Below, piece after piece: positions 52,366-60,680 of a stretch of 64,000 bases of DNA. The position numbers were made by a program, and so were the translations under genes. The stretch's first letter is position 1, and the number at the start of each line of letters is the position of its first letter. The stretch covers positions 236,115-300,114 of the forward strand of contig JAJZTQ010000001.1 in the NCBI GenBank assembly GCA_021848825.1, read 5' to 3'. Below the pieces are notes generated by a model, which saw nothing but the letters and a program-made list of their open reading frames with translations, was not told the DNA's origin and did not search any database. The stretch comes from Pseudomonadota bacterium (GTDB taxonomy: Bacteria > Pseudomonadota > Gammaproteobacteria > Burkholderiales > JABEVD01).

Positions 52366-52812
52366 ATGTTCAAACATATCCTGCTGACCACCGACGGAAG
52401 CGAACTTTCTGAAAATGCGGCAAGAAGCGCGATTGCTTTCGCGAAATCGAATGGCGCCCGCGTCACGGGCCTGTACGTTCTCCAGGAATATTCCCCTATC
52501 CTTGCAACCGAAGGATTCGGTTACGTCGATCCGGCGACTGTCGAGCAATTCGAGAAAAGCGCTGAAAGCTACGCCAGGAACTGCCTCTCCTTCATAGAAA
52601 AGGAGGCAAAATCGGCAGGGGTGGAATGCGAGGTGCTCGTCGAAACCGGGTTTCACGTCTATGAGACCATCATCGACACCGCGCAGCAAAAAGGCTGCGA
52701 CCTGATCTGGATGGCTTCCCATGGCAGGAGAGGGGTCACCGGATTTCTGCTTGGCAGCGAAACGACGAAGGTGCTGACCCACAGCCCCATTCCCGTTCTT
52801 GTCTACAAGTGA
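52366..52812 (+). CDS. Universal stress protein UspA family
   Basis: A 148-residue single-domain UspA protein. ILLTTDGSELSENAARSAIAFA is the start, and the ATP-binding G-X2-G-X9-G(S/T) pattern is intact in ASHGRRGVTGFLLGSET. ATP-binding Usp proteins respond to starvation and oxidative stress. It has its own Shine-Dalgarno (AAGGGAAG) 39 bases after prmB. A possible TTGAAC -35 at 52323 lacks a convincing -10. It is convergent with trxC at one base. Confidence 0.92.
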   Translation: MFKHILLTTDGSELSENAARSAIAFAKSNGARVTGLYVLQEYSPILATEGFGYVDPATVEQFEKSAESYARNCLSFIEKEAKSAGVECEVLVETGFHVYETIIDTAQQKGCDLIWMASHGRRGVTGFLLGSETTKVLTHSPIPVLVYK

Positions 52813-52813
52813 T

Positions 52814-53248
52814 TCAAATATAGGTTCTCATCCAGCCGATCAGCGTGGGATAATCCATCGCCCCAGCCTGCCTCGCGATTTCCTGTCCGCCCCTGAAGAT
52901 CACGAAGGTCGGGATGCTTCTGATGCCGTGCCGGGCTGCGACTGAAGATTCGGCTTCGGTATCGAGCTTGACGAGCCTGGCATGGGGTTCGAGATCGGCT
53001 GCCGCCTTTTCGAAGAGCGGGGCCATCATCTTGCAGGGACCGCACCAGGCTGCCCAGAAGTCAACGATCACCGGTATGGTATCATTCAGGATATGTCTTT
53101 CGAAGCCTGCAGCGTCAACCGGAACGGGGCGGCTCTGGAAGAGCTGCGACCTGCACTTTCCGCATTTCGGCGCCTCCTTCAATCTGGCATGGGGAACGCG
53201 ATTGACCGATGCGCAATGGGGACAGATGATGAAACTGTATTCGCTCAT
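52814..53248 (-). CDS. trxC: Thioredoxin 2 (zinc-containing TrxC)
   Basis: A 144-residue thioredoxin with an N-terminal zinc finger. CPHC (9-12) and CGKC (29-32) provide four cysteines, and the active site FWAAWCGPCKMM has Cys69 and Cys72. SIPTFVIFRGGQEI holds the cis-Pro. TrxC reduces disulfides and is often under oxidative-stress control. I start at ATG 53248; TTG 53272 is the longest possibility. It is divergent from the ABC permease with 45 bases between, and no operator was recognised there. Confidence 0.95.
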   Translation of the reverse strand: MSEYSFIICPHCASVNRVPHARLKEAPKCGKCRSQLFQSRPVPVDAAGFERHILNDTIPVIVDFWAAWCGPCKMMAPLFEKAAADLEPHARLVKLDTEAESSVAARHGIRSIPTFVIFRGGQEIARQAGAMDYPTLIGWMRTYI

Positions 53249-53293
53249 TTTCTTATCTCGATGCTGATTCAAATCTAGCAGAAATCGCCTTCG

Positions 53294-54226
53294 ATGACCA
53301 GCAAGAAGCTCCTTCCCACCCTTCTCCTCCTCGCCCTGGCGAGCTTGATTCTTTCCCTTTCGGCTGGCAGCGTCAGCATCGCCTGGGAAAAAGTGTTGTA
53401 CGGTTCCGGACTCGATTACGAAGTCTTCATGCAGCTCAGGCTGCCGAGAGCGCTGAATGCCTTCACCACGGGGGCCCTCCTCGCCATGTCAGGCGGATTG
53501 ATGCAGGTCATGCTGCGCAATCCGCTGGCCGACCCCTATGTCCTCGGCATATCGGGGGGGGCTGCCGTTTCGGCCCTGCTTGCCATGCTGCTGGGATTCG
53601 TCTCGCCGCAATTCGCCTCCTTTCTCGGCGCCATGCTTTCGATGCTGCTCGTCTTCGGCATTTCAGGCGTGGCAAAGCATACCCGCCTGCTGCTGACCGG
53701 AATCGTCGTCGCATCCGGATGGGGGGCGCTGATTGCGCTGATCCTGTCAGTTTCCCCTGACGCGCAATTGCGAGGCATGCTTTTCTGGCTGATGGGCAAC
53801 CTCGACGATTCGGGCTCCCCCTATCCTGGCCTGTTTGCGCTTTTTTTCGGACTCCTTTTCGTCCTGCCCCTGTCCCGGGATCTCAATGTGCTCGGCCGGG
53901 GCGATCGTTTCGCCATGAGCCTCGGCGTGTCCGTGAAAACGCTGCAATGGAAAATTTACTTCATCTGCGCGCTGCTCACTTCCGTCGCAGTCATGACTGC
54001 AGGAAGCGTAGGCTTCGTCGGCCTGATCGTTCCTCACGGCCTCAGGAAAATGGGCGGCCGCGATCACCGGATCCTGCTCCCCGGCTCGGCGCTCCTCGGC
54101 GGAACCCTTCTCCTCCTTGCCGACACGCTGGCAAGAACGATCGCGGCTCCCCAGGCATTGCCGGTCGGCGCGATCATGGCGCTGATCGGCGTGCCGATTT
54201 TCCTTTATCTGCTGGCAAGACCATGA
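53294..54226 (+). CDS. FecCD/BtuC-type ABC transporter permease
   Basis: A 310-residue permease with about eight to ten membrane helices. LRLPRALNAFTTGALLAMSGGLMQVMLRNPLADPYVLGISGGAA is the diagnostic FecCD/BtuC block. The ATPase-coupling region GRGDRFAMSLGVSV and VGFVGLIVPHGLRKMGGRDH follow. Such transporters import siderophores, haem or cobalamin. No periplasmic binding protein, TonB receptor or B12 riboswitch is next to it, so the substrate is open. It overlaps the ATPase gene by 4 bases. Confidence 0.9.
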   Translation: MTSKKLLPTLLLLALASLILSLSAGSVSIAWEKVLYGSGLDYEVFMQLRLPRALNAFTTGALLAMSGGLMQVMLRNPLADPYVLGISGGAAVSALLAMLLGFVSPQFASFLGAMLSMLLVFGISGVAKHTRLLLTGIVVASGWGALIALILSVSPDAQLRGMLFWLMGNLDDSGSPYPGLFALFFGLLFVLPLSRDLNVLGRGDRFAMSLGVSVKTLQWKIYFICALLTSVAVMTAGSVGFVGLIVPHGLRKMGGRDHRILLPGSALLGGTLLLLADTLARTIAAPQALPVGAIMALIGVPIFLYLLARP

Positions 54227-55032
54227 TCCCCCTTCTCGAGGCAAATGGCATCTCGGTTCGCATAGGCGAGAAATGGGCAAGCAGGGACCTGAACCTGACG
54301 ATAGAAAAAGGCGAGCGCTGGGGCATACTCGGCATCAACGGCTCGGGAAAGACTTCCCTGCTCCTTTCGCTGTGCGGCCTGAGAGAAATCGCCTCAGGCG
54401 AAATAAGAGTGCATGGAAAATCAATTTCGGCGATGGAAAAGCGCGAGATCGCCCGAGTCATCGGCATGCTCTTCCAGGACACCGAGGACCCCTTCCCTTC
54501 GACCGTGATGGAAACGGCGCTGATGGGGCTTCATCCGCGAACGGGTCCCTGGCATCGGGAGAGCGCGGCAGAAGAAGAAATCGCGCGCAGCGCCCTTCAT
54601 GCCGTCGGACTTTCAGGCATGGAAATGCGTCTTGCCGACACCCTTTCAGGCGGCGAAAGAAGAAGGCTCTCGCTCGCCACCCTGCTGGTGCAGGATCCGG
54701 AACTCTTTCTGCTTGACGAACCCACCAATCACCTCGACATCGCGCAGCAGATCAGGATCCTGGACCTGCTGGGAAAAAGCGGGAAATCGCTGGTCATGGT
54801 GTTGCATGACCCGAATCTTGCGGAAAGATACTGCGACAAGGTGCTGATGATCTTCGAAAATGGGATCACGCTTGCAGGCGAAAGCGAAGAAATGCTGAAC
54901 GAATCCAATCTCTCCAGCCTCTACCATCATCCCATCGCTTGCCTGGAAAGTCCGGGAGGGCGGTTTTTTTACCCGGCAATCGACCCGAATCAGAACAAGG
55001 TCCGCGCCCCGTCGAATCTCGAAGAGAAATAG
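54223..55032 (+). CDS. ABC transporter ATPase (FecE/BtuD type)
   Basis: A 269-residue ATPase: Walker A GINGSGKT (37-44), Q-loop in GMLFQDTEDPFPST, signature LSGGERRRL, Walker B LFLLDEPTNHLD and switch His in VMVLHDPNL. It partners the upstream permease (ATGA overlap). Its last 43 bases overlap the 3' end of the convergent NlpC lipoprotein gene. The ORF can be extended upstream to 53947 only by reading through the permease. Confidence 0.92.
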   Translation: MIPLLEANGISVRIGEKWASRDLNLTIEKGERWGILGINGSGKTSLLLSLCGLREIASGEIRVHGKSISAMEKREIARVIGMLFQDTEDPFPSTVMETALMGLHPRTGPWHRESAAEEEIARSALHAVGLSGMEMRLADTLSGGERRRLSLATLLVQDPELFLLDEPTNHLDIAQQIRILDLLGKSGKSLVMVLHDPNLAERYCDKVLMIFENGITLAGESEEMLNESNLSSLYHHPIACLESPGGRFFYPAIDPNQNKVRAPSNLEEK

Positions 55033-55448
55033 CGTGAAGAGAGGTTGCTTATCCTGATCTTTCCGTCGCTGCCGGGCGCGTGAACGAACCTGCCCTTGCC
55101 GATATAGATGCCGACATGGGAATAGGGTCTGTGAAGCGTGTCGAAAAACACGAGATCCCCGGGCTTCAGCTCATCACGCCCGATTTTCCTGGATATCTTG
55201 GCGATCCTGTAGGCATTGTGAGGAAGCTTCATGCCCACTGCATTCTTGTAAATATAGCTCACCATGCCGCTGCAATCGAGACCGCTCGAAGGGTTCCCGC
55301 CGCCGAAACGATAGTCCACGTCCATCAATCCGAGCGCATAGAGCACCACTTCGTCGCGCTTGTCAGGCGGATTGACCGCCTCCTTCCTGACCGGCGCTTC
55401 CCCGCAGCCGGCAGCAAGCAGCACGATCAGGAATAGGATGTATTTCAT
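54990..55448 (-). CDS. NlpC/P60-family lipoprotein (cell-wall peptidase)
   Basis: A 152-residue lipoprotein with signal MKYILFLIVLLAAGC (lipidated Cys15). The NlpC/P60 catalytic triad is present: Cys59 in GLDCSGMVSYIY, His111 in YSHVGIYIG and His123 in RFVHAPG. Such enzymes cut the gamma-D-Glu-mDAP bond of peptidoglycan stems. The start overlaps the selD stop (ATGA), so it is probably co-transcribed with selD, and it overlaps the ABC ATPase gene tail-to-tail by 43 bases. Confidence 0.9.
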   Translation of the reverse strand: MKYILFLIVLLAAGCGEAPVRKEAVNPPDKRDEVVLYALGLMDVDYRFGGGNPSSGLDCSGMVSYIYKNAVGMKLPHNAYRIAKISRKIGRDELKPGDLVFFDTLHRPYSHVGIYIGKGRFVHAPGSDGKIRISNLSSRYFSSRFDGARTLF

Positions 55449-56470
55449 CTCACCTTCACGATCGCTTTACCCTGATGCAATTGCCCGACCCGGGCGGCAT
55501 GAAGAAAACCTTCATGCCTGAAAAGATCGAGCACTTCTTCTTCCGATTGGGGCTTGCAGGCGACCAGCAGTCCTCCGCTCGTCTGCGGATCGCAAAGCAG
55601 TCTCCTTTTCCATTCTGGCAATTCGAGCATGACATCCATGCCGTAACTCGTCCAGTTTCGCTCCGCGGCGCCCGGATAGATGCCGGCCCTGCAATGCGCC
55701 ACCGCTTCGTCGAAAGCGGGGATGCTGTCGAAATCGAGCATGGCGCCGAGATTCGATCCCCTGCAGATCTCCAGAAGGTGACCGAGCAGCCCGAAACCCG
55801 TTACATCGGTAAGCGCATGGACCCCTTCCATCCCGGCCAGCATCATTCCGGGGGAATTCAGCTGCGTCGTGCTCCGCAGCATTTCCTTGTAGCCATCTTC
55901 GGACAATTTTCCCTTCTTCAGCGCGGCGCTCAAGACGCCTATTCCAAGCGGCTTGCCGAGGATCAGGACATCCCCCGCCATTGCCCTGTCGTTGCGCTTG
56001 ATTTTTTCAGGATGAACGATGCCTATCACGGCAAGACCGTAAATCGGCTCGGGAGAATCGATGGAATGCCCGCCTGCAACCGGAATACCGGCGTCAACAC
56101 AGACGGATTCGCCTCCTTTCAGGATTTCCTTCATGGTTTCCACGGGCAGCTTGCCGATCGGCATGCCGACCACTGCAAGCGCGAAAAGCGGCTTCGCCCC
56201 CATCGCATAGATATCCGAAATCGCGTTGGTCGCCGCAATTCTGCCGAAATCATGCGCATCATCGACGATAGGCATGAAGAAATCGGTCGTCGCCACGATC
56301 GCCTGATGGTCGTTGATCCTGTAAACAGCCGCATCGTCGCTGTTCTCCCTTCCCACCAGCAGATCGGGATAAAATGCCTGCGATTTGGAAAGGAGATCGC
56401 TGAGGATGGCAGGCGCGATTTTGCATCCGCACCCGCCTCCATGAGAGAATTCTGTGAGTTTAATCTGCAT
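55445..56470 (-). CDS. selD: Selenide, water dikinase
   Basis: A 341-residue enzyme making selenophosphate from selenide and ATP. HGGGCGCKIAP carries Cys14 and Lys17, equivalent to E. coli Cys17 and Lys20; position 14 is an ordinary Cys, not selenocysteine. Other signatures are DDAAVYRI, TTDFFMPIVDDAHDFGRIAATNAISDIYAMGA and CDPQTSGGLL. It is divergent from mnmH with only 12 bases between the two start codons, linking it to tRNA selenouridine. selA, selB and tRNA-Sec are not in this window. Confidence 0.97.
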   Translation of the reverse strand: MQIKLTEFSHGGGCGCKIAPAILSDLLSKSQAFYPDLLVGRENSDDAAVYRINDHQAIVATTDFFMPIVDDAHDFGRIAATNAISDIYAMGAKPLFALAVVGMPIGKLPVETMKEILKGGESVCVDAGIPVAGGHSIDSPEPIYGLAVIGIVHPEKIKRNDRAMAGDVLILGKPLGIGVLSAALKKGKLSEDGYKEMLRSTTQLNSPGMMLAGMEGVHALTDVTGFGLLGHLLEICRGSNLGAMLDFDSIPAFDEAVAHCRAGIYPGAAERNWTSYGMDVMLELPEWKRRLLCDPQTSGGLLVACKPQSEEEVLDLFRHEGFLHAARVGQLHQGKAIVKVR

Positions 56471-56482
56471 TTCCGGAAGATC

Positions 56483-57523
56483 TTGAAAATCCTGAGCAGC
56501 CCAACCCTAGCACAATTATCCGAATTTGACGAGATAGTCGATGTGCGCTCGCCTGCCGAGTATGCCCTCGATCATATTCCGGGCGCGATCAACTGCCCGG
56601 TACTGGACGACGAGGAAAGGGCGAGAGTGGGCACGATTTACGTCCAGGACTCCCCTTTTCTTGCCAAGAAAATCGGCGCGGCGATCGTCTCCCGCAACAT
56701 CGCGCGCCATCTCGAGGAAAGCTTCGCAGACAAATCGAAGTCATGGCGCCCTCTCGTCTATTGCTGGCGGGGAGGAAAGCGCAGCGGGGCGATGGCTCAT
56801 ATTCTTTCCGAAATCGGCTGGAAAACGACGCGCCTCGAAGGCGGCTACAAGGCCTATCGAAAAAGCGTGCTCGAAGCCCTCGAAACATTGCCCGAAAAAT
56901 TCCAATTCAACGTCATCTGCGGGGTCACGGGATGCGGCAAGAGCAGGCTGCTCGATGCGCTCGAAAAGACAGGCGAGCAGGTGCTCGATCTGGAGAAAAT
57001 GGCTGCCCACAGGGGGTCCCTGCTCGGAAAAATGCCTGGTATCGAGCAGCCGAGCCAGAAATATTTCGAAAGCAGGCTTTGGTTTGCCCTCTCCACGCTC
57101 GATCCCGCCAGGCCTGTCTACATAGAATCCGAAAGCAGCAAGATCGGCAACCTGCGAGTCCCGAAGAAGCTGATGGAAGCGATGTGGAAAGGCAGATCGA
57201 TCCGGCTCGAAGCGGAAATGGATGCAAGGCGGGAAATACTGTTCCAGGATTACCGCCATTTCTTCGATTTCCCTGAAGCATTGAAGGAAAGGCTGGAATG
57301 CCTCGCCGCATTGCACGGCAGAGAGACGATAGATGCATGGAAGTCCATGATAGAAAAAGGAGAATGGGCAATGCTCGTCGAGTCGCTGCTGCTCAGGCAT
57401 TACGACAGCGCCTACCTGAAATCCCTCTCCAGCCATTACGGCGCGGACGCGCCCGTCTATCCTGTCTCGGATGGTTCGGAATCCTGCTTCATCTCGCTTG
57501 CAGGAAAGATTCGGGGCATTTGA
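56483..57523 (+). CDS. mnmH: tRNA 2-selenouridine synthase
   Basis: A 346-residue enzyme (also called SelU) that replaces sulfur by selenium in wobble 2-thiouridine of tRNA. The N-terminal rhodanese domain has the catalytic Cys94 in YCWRGGKRSG. The C-terminal domain has a P-loop, GVTGCGKS (147-154). I use TTG 56483, preceded by GGAAG; no upstream ATG makes sense because the frame then overlaps selD. SelD supplies the selenophosphate. A TATAAT box for the arn operon begins one base after its stop. Confidence 0.92.
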   Translation: MKILSSPTLAQLSEFDEIVDVRSPAEYALDHIPGAINCPVLDDEERARVGTIYVQDSPFLAKKIGAAIVSRNIARHLEESFADKSKSWRPLVYCWRGGKRSGAMAHILSEIGWKTTRLEGGYKAYRKSVLEALETLPEKFQFNVICGVTGCGKSRLLDALEKTGEQVLDLEKMAAHRGSLLGKMPGIEQPSQKYFESRLWFALSTLDPARPVYIESESSKIGNLRVPKKLMEAMWKGRSIRLEAEMDARREILFQDYRHFFDFPEALKERLECLAALHGRETIDAWKSMIEKGEWAMLVESLLLRHYDSAYLKSLSSHYGADAPVYPVSDGSESCFISLAGKIRGI

Positions 57524-57532
57524 TGCTATAAT
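57524..57532 (+). promoter_or_regulatory. Extended -10 promoter for the arn operon
   Basis: TGCTATAAT: a perfect extended -10 (TATAAT at 57527-57532), right after the mnmH stop. No clear -35 and no obvious PmrA-type direct repeat were seen. Start near 57539, about 23 bases before the arnT ATG. Confidence 0.6.
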
Positions 57533-57561
57533 TCACGAATTTGCCCGGCGCCGCAAACCCG

Positions 57562-59184
57562 ATGACTATCAGGACCAATCACGTTTTCTGGGTCTTCGCC
57601 CTCATCACGCTCGTCTGGTTCAGCAATCTCGAATACAGAAAGCTCGTGAAGCCGGACGAGGGCCGCTATGCCGAAATTCCGAGGGAAATGGTCGCAACGG
57701 GAGACTGGGTCACGCCGAGGCTCGACGGCATCAAATACTTCGAGAAGCCCGCCCTGCAGTACTGGATGACGGCTGCCGCCTACAAGGTCTTCGGACAGCA
57801 TGAATGGACGGCAAGACTCTGGAGCGGTCTCACAGGCTATCTCGGCATCCTGCTCGTCTTCTTCACCGGGAAGCGCCTCTTCGGCCTTGAGGCCGGCTTC
57901 TACGCGGCGCTTGCACTCTCGAGCAGCGTGCTCTACGCCGTGATCGGTCACATCAACACGCTCGACATGGGGGTCACCTTCTTCATGACCCTGAGCCTTT
58001 GCGGCTTCCTGCTCGCCCAACATGAGGAAAACCGGAGAAAACTCTGGATGCATGTCGCCTGGGCTGCAATGGGCTTCTCGATACTGAGCAAGGGACTGAT
58101 AGGCATCGTCCTGCCAGGCGCGGTGCTCGTGATCTATACCCTGATCGAGCGCGACTGGGCGATCTGGAAGAAAATCCATCTTTTTTCCGGGATACTCCTG
58201 ATGCTGCTCATTGCAGCGCCCTGGTTCATCCTGGTGTGCAGGGCGAATCCCGAGTTCTTCCATTTCTTTTTCATCCACGAGCATTTCGAGCGCTTCCTGA
58301 CCAAGGAGCACGGCCGCTATCATGCCTGGGGCTATTTCATCCCCATTCTGCTCCTTGGCATACTGCCCTGGGTCGTCACCCTCTTCCCCGCGCTTTTCGA
58401 TTCACGGAAGAGGACATCTGGGAAATTCCAGCCTGGCCGATATCTCCTGGTCTGGATCGTCTTCATTTATTTCTTCTTTTCCTTTTCGGATTCGAAACTG
58501 CCTTCGTACATCTTGCCCATTTTTCCCGCTGCAGCCCTCCTCATCGGCAGGAAGCTCTCGGAAACGGAAGGAAGAAAGCTTGCCTGGCACCTTCTTCCAG
58601 CCGCCCTTCTGGGCGCCGCAGGCCTCATGCTTGCGCCGCGCGTGGTGCACTTCGCCGACGCTATCGTGCCTGAAACCCTTTACAGGCATTACGTGCCATG
58701 GCTTGAGGCCGCGTCGATCATCGCCTTGCTGGGTTCCCTCTATGCTTTTTTCCAGTTCAGAAAAGAAGGGAATGAAAAGGCCGTCGTCGCGATCTCGCTT
58801 GCCATCCTGGCAAGCGCCCAATTGGGCCTTGCCGGACACAACAGCCTCGCCCGATCGAATTCGGCCTATTATCTCGCGCAGGAGATCAAGCCTTACCTGA
58901 AAGACGATGTTCCCTTCTACAGCGTGGCGATGTACGAACAGACGCTGCCGTTCTACATCAAGCGCACCGTGATTCCTGTCGCCTACCAGGACGAACTCGC
59001 TTTCGGAATAGAACAGGAGCCTGGAAAATGGATTCCCGACATCCAGACATTCGAGCGCATATGGAAAAGGGAGCCTTATGCCCTTGCAATCATGTCGCCC
59101 GATATGTACGCTCAGCTTGATAAAGTGCTTCCCATGGAAGTGATCGCGAAAGACACCAGACGCATCGTGGTGAAGACCCCATGA
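57562..59184 (+). CDS. arnT: Lipid A 4-amino-4-deoxy-L-arabinose transferase
   Basis: A 540-residue GT83 membrane glycosyltransferase that moves Ara4N from undecaprenyl phosphate to lipid A on the periplasmic face. The N-terminal KPDEGRYAEIPREMVATGDWVTPRLDGIKYFEKPALQYW contains the conserved acidic loop, and about twelve hydrophobic helices follow with a C-terminal soluble domain. E. coli ArnT is 550 residues. The start ATG 57562 is chosen over TTG 57541. The neighbours confirm the pathway. Addition of Ara4N lowers surface charge and gives polymyxin resistance. Confidence 0.93.
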   Translation: MTIRTNHVFWVFALITLVWFSNLEYRKLVKPDEGRYAEIPREMVATGDWVTPRLDGIKYFEKPALQYWMTAAAYKVFGQHEWTARLWSGLTGYLGILLVFFTGKRLFGLEAGFYAALALSSSVLYAVIGHINTLDMGVTFFMTLSLCGFLLAQHEENRRKLWMHVAWAAMGFSILSKGLIGIVLPGAVLVIYTLIERDWAIWKKIHLFSGILLMLLIAAPWFILVCRANPEFFHFFFIHEHFERFLTKEHGRYHAWGYFIPILLLGILPWVVTLFPALFDSRKRTSGKFQPGRYLLVWIVFIYFFFSFSDSKLPSYILPIFPAAALLIGRKLSETEGRKLAWHLLPAALLGAAGLMLAPRVVHFADAIVPETLYRHYVPWLEAASIIALLGSLYAFFQFRKEGNEKAVVAISLAILASAQLGLAGHNSLARSNSAYYLAQEIKPYLKDDVPFYSVAMYEQTLPFYIKRTVIPVAYQDELAFGIEQEPGKWIPDIQTFERIWKREPYALAIMSPDMYAQLDKVLPMEVIAKDTRRIVVKTP

Positions 59185-59552
59185 ATCCGACAAGCTTCCT
59201 GTTGATCCTGACGGGCGTCCTGCTCAATGCAGCCGCGCAGCTGCTGCTGAAGGCGGGGACCAATGCCGTCGGCGCCTTCTCCTTCACGGCAGGGAACATC
59301 CTGCCGATCGGTCTGAAGATCGCCACCCAGCCCCCCATCATGGGGGGGCTCGCCTGTTACGCCGTCTCGGTCGTGGTCTGGATCATGGCATTGTCCCGCG
59401 TCGAAGTGAGCATCGCCTACCCCATGCTCTCGATAGGCTATGTCGTGAATGCCGTGGCGGCCTGGTACCTTTTCGGCGAGAATCTCTCCGTTTCCAGACT
59501 GATAGGCATCGGGATCATCATCCTCGGCGTCTATATCGTATCGAGAAGCTGA
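59181..59552 (+). CDS. SMR-type flippase subunit (ArnE/ArnF-like)
   Basis: A 123-residue small membrane protein with four helices, similar to ArnE/ArnF and EmrE-like SMR proteins. FLLILTGVLLNAAAQLLLKAG is the first helix, VEVSIAYPMLSIGYVVNAVAAWYLFGENLS the conserved third-fourth helix region. It probably flips undecaprenyl-phosphate-Ara4N for ArnT, which it overlaps by 4 bases. In E. coli two such subunits form a heterodimer; here only one is visible, so it may act as a homodimer. Confidence 0.85.
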   Translation: MNPTSFLLILTGVLLNAAAQLLLKAGTNAVGAFSFTAGNILPIGLKIATQPPIMGGLACYAVSVVVWIMALSRVEVSIAYPMLSIGYVVNAVAAWYLFGENLSVSRLIGIGIIILGVYIVSRS

Positions 59553-59570
59553 CACACTGACAGAACATAA

Positions 59571-60680
59571 ATGGACTATCTTCCTTTCACAAGACCTTTC
59601 ATAGACGAAGAGACGATACAGGGCGTGGCCGAAGTACTGCGCTCGGGATGGCTCGCAACGGGACCCAATGTCGGCGCGTTCGAAGCCAGGCTGTCCGGCT
59701 ACCTGGACGGCAGGATCGTGAAAACCTTCACCTCGGCAACAGGGGCGCTCGAAGTCGCGCTCGAGATCTGCGGCATCGGCCCGGGTGACGAAGTCATCAC
59801 CCCTGCGATGAGCTTCACGGCAACCCCCAACGTGATCATGAGGGTGGGCGCGAAACCCGTGTTCGTCGACGTCGACCTGGAAACGCGCAACATCGATCTC
59901 GACAGCCTAGAAAAGGCCATCACGAAAAATACCCGCGCCATCATGCCCGTTCACTTCGCAGGACTTGCAGTCGATTGCGACGCGCTTTACGACATCGCGA
60001 AAAGGCACGGCCTCAGGGTGATAGAGGATGCAGCGCATGCGATCGGCACGGAATGGTCGGGGAAAAGAATCGGCAGCTTCGGCGATATCGTCTCGTTCAG
60101 CTTCCATCCCAACAAGAACATGACCACCATAGAAGGCGGCGCGCTCAGCCTTTCCGATCGGAATGAAGCCGCGAAGCTCGATCAACTCCGCTTTCATGGC
60201 ATCGTCAAGGACGACGAGGGCAATCAGGATGTGCTCCTCGCAGGCGGGAAATACAATCTTTCCGATGTCGCTGCGAGGGTAGGTCTGGGCCAGCTCGCCC
60301 ATCTCGATAGCTTCAACGAGAAAAGACGGAGTCTTGCCGAACATTATCTCGAATGCTGGAAGCTGAAAGACTGCGTCCTTCCCAGGAACGGCGAAGGCCA
60401 CAGCTGGCACATGTTCGCCCCGCTCATTCCATTCGATCGATATGGCGTTTCGAGGCAGCATTTCATCAGAAGAATGCACGAGAAAGGAATAGGGATCGGC
60501 ATCCATTACCCCGCCCTGCACCTTTTCAGCCTTTACCGGAGCCTCGGCTACCGGCGGGGGGATTTCCCCAATGCCGAGCGAATCGGACTTGAGACCGTGA
60601 CCTTGCCGCTTTTCCCGATGATGGAAAAAAATGACATCGAGAGGGTGGTGAATTCGATTTCGGAGACAATCGGATCATGA
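59571..60680 (+). CDS. arnB: UDP-Ara4O aminotransferase (DegT/DnrJ family)
   Basis: A 369-residue PLP aminotransferase making UDP-Ara4N from the 4-keto sugar and glutamate. SGWLATGPNVGAFEARLSGYL is the start block, ATGALEVALEICGIGPGDEVITPAMSFTATPNVI the cofactor region, EDAAHAIGT the PLP ring contact, and FSFHPNKNMTTIEGG holds PLP Lys182. The family covers many sugar aminotransferases; the surrounding genes fix the ArnB assignment. Confidence 0.92.
   Translation: MDYLPFTRPFIDEETIQGVAEVLRSGWLATGPNVGAFEARLSGYLDGRIVKTFTSATGALEVALEICGIGPGDEVITPAMSFTATPNVIMRVGAKPVFVDVDLETRNIDLDSLEKAITKNTRAIMPVHFAGLAVDCDALYDIAKRHGLRVIEDAAHAIGTEWSGKRIGSFGDIVSFSFHPNKNMTTIEGGALSLSDRNEAAKLDQLRFHGIVKDDEGNQDVLLAGGKYNLSDVAARVGLGQLAHLDSFNEKRRSLAEHYLECWKLKDCVLPRNGEGHSWHMFAPLIPFDRYGVSRQHFIRRMHEKGIGIGIHYPALHLFSLYRSLGYRRGDFPNAERIGLETVTLPLFPMMEKNDIERVVNSISETIGS

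Noticed and set aside
53249..53293. Cobalamin riboswitch before the FecCD-type permease
   Set aside because: The gap to divergent trxC is 45 bases, far too short, and lacks a B12-box-like sequence.
56419..56470. Selenocysteine (UGA) in SelD
   Set aside because: The catalytic position is a normal Cys codon and the frame is continuous without an internal TGA.
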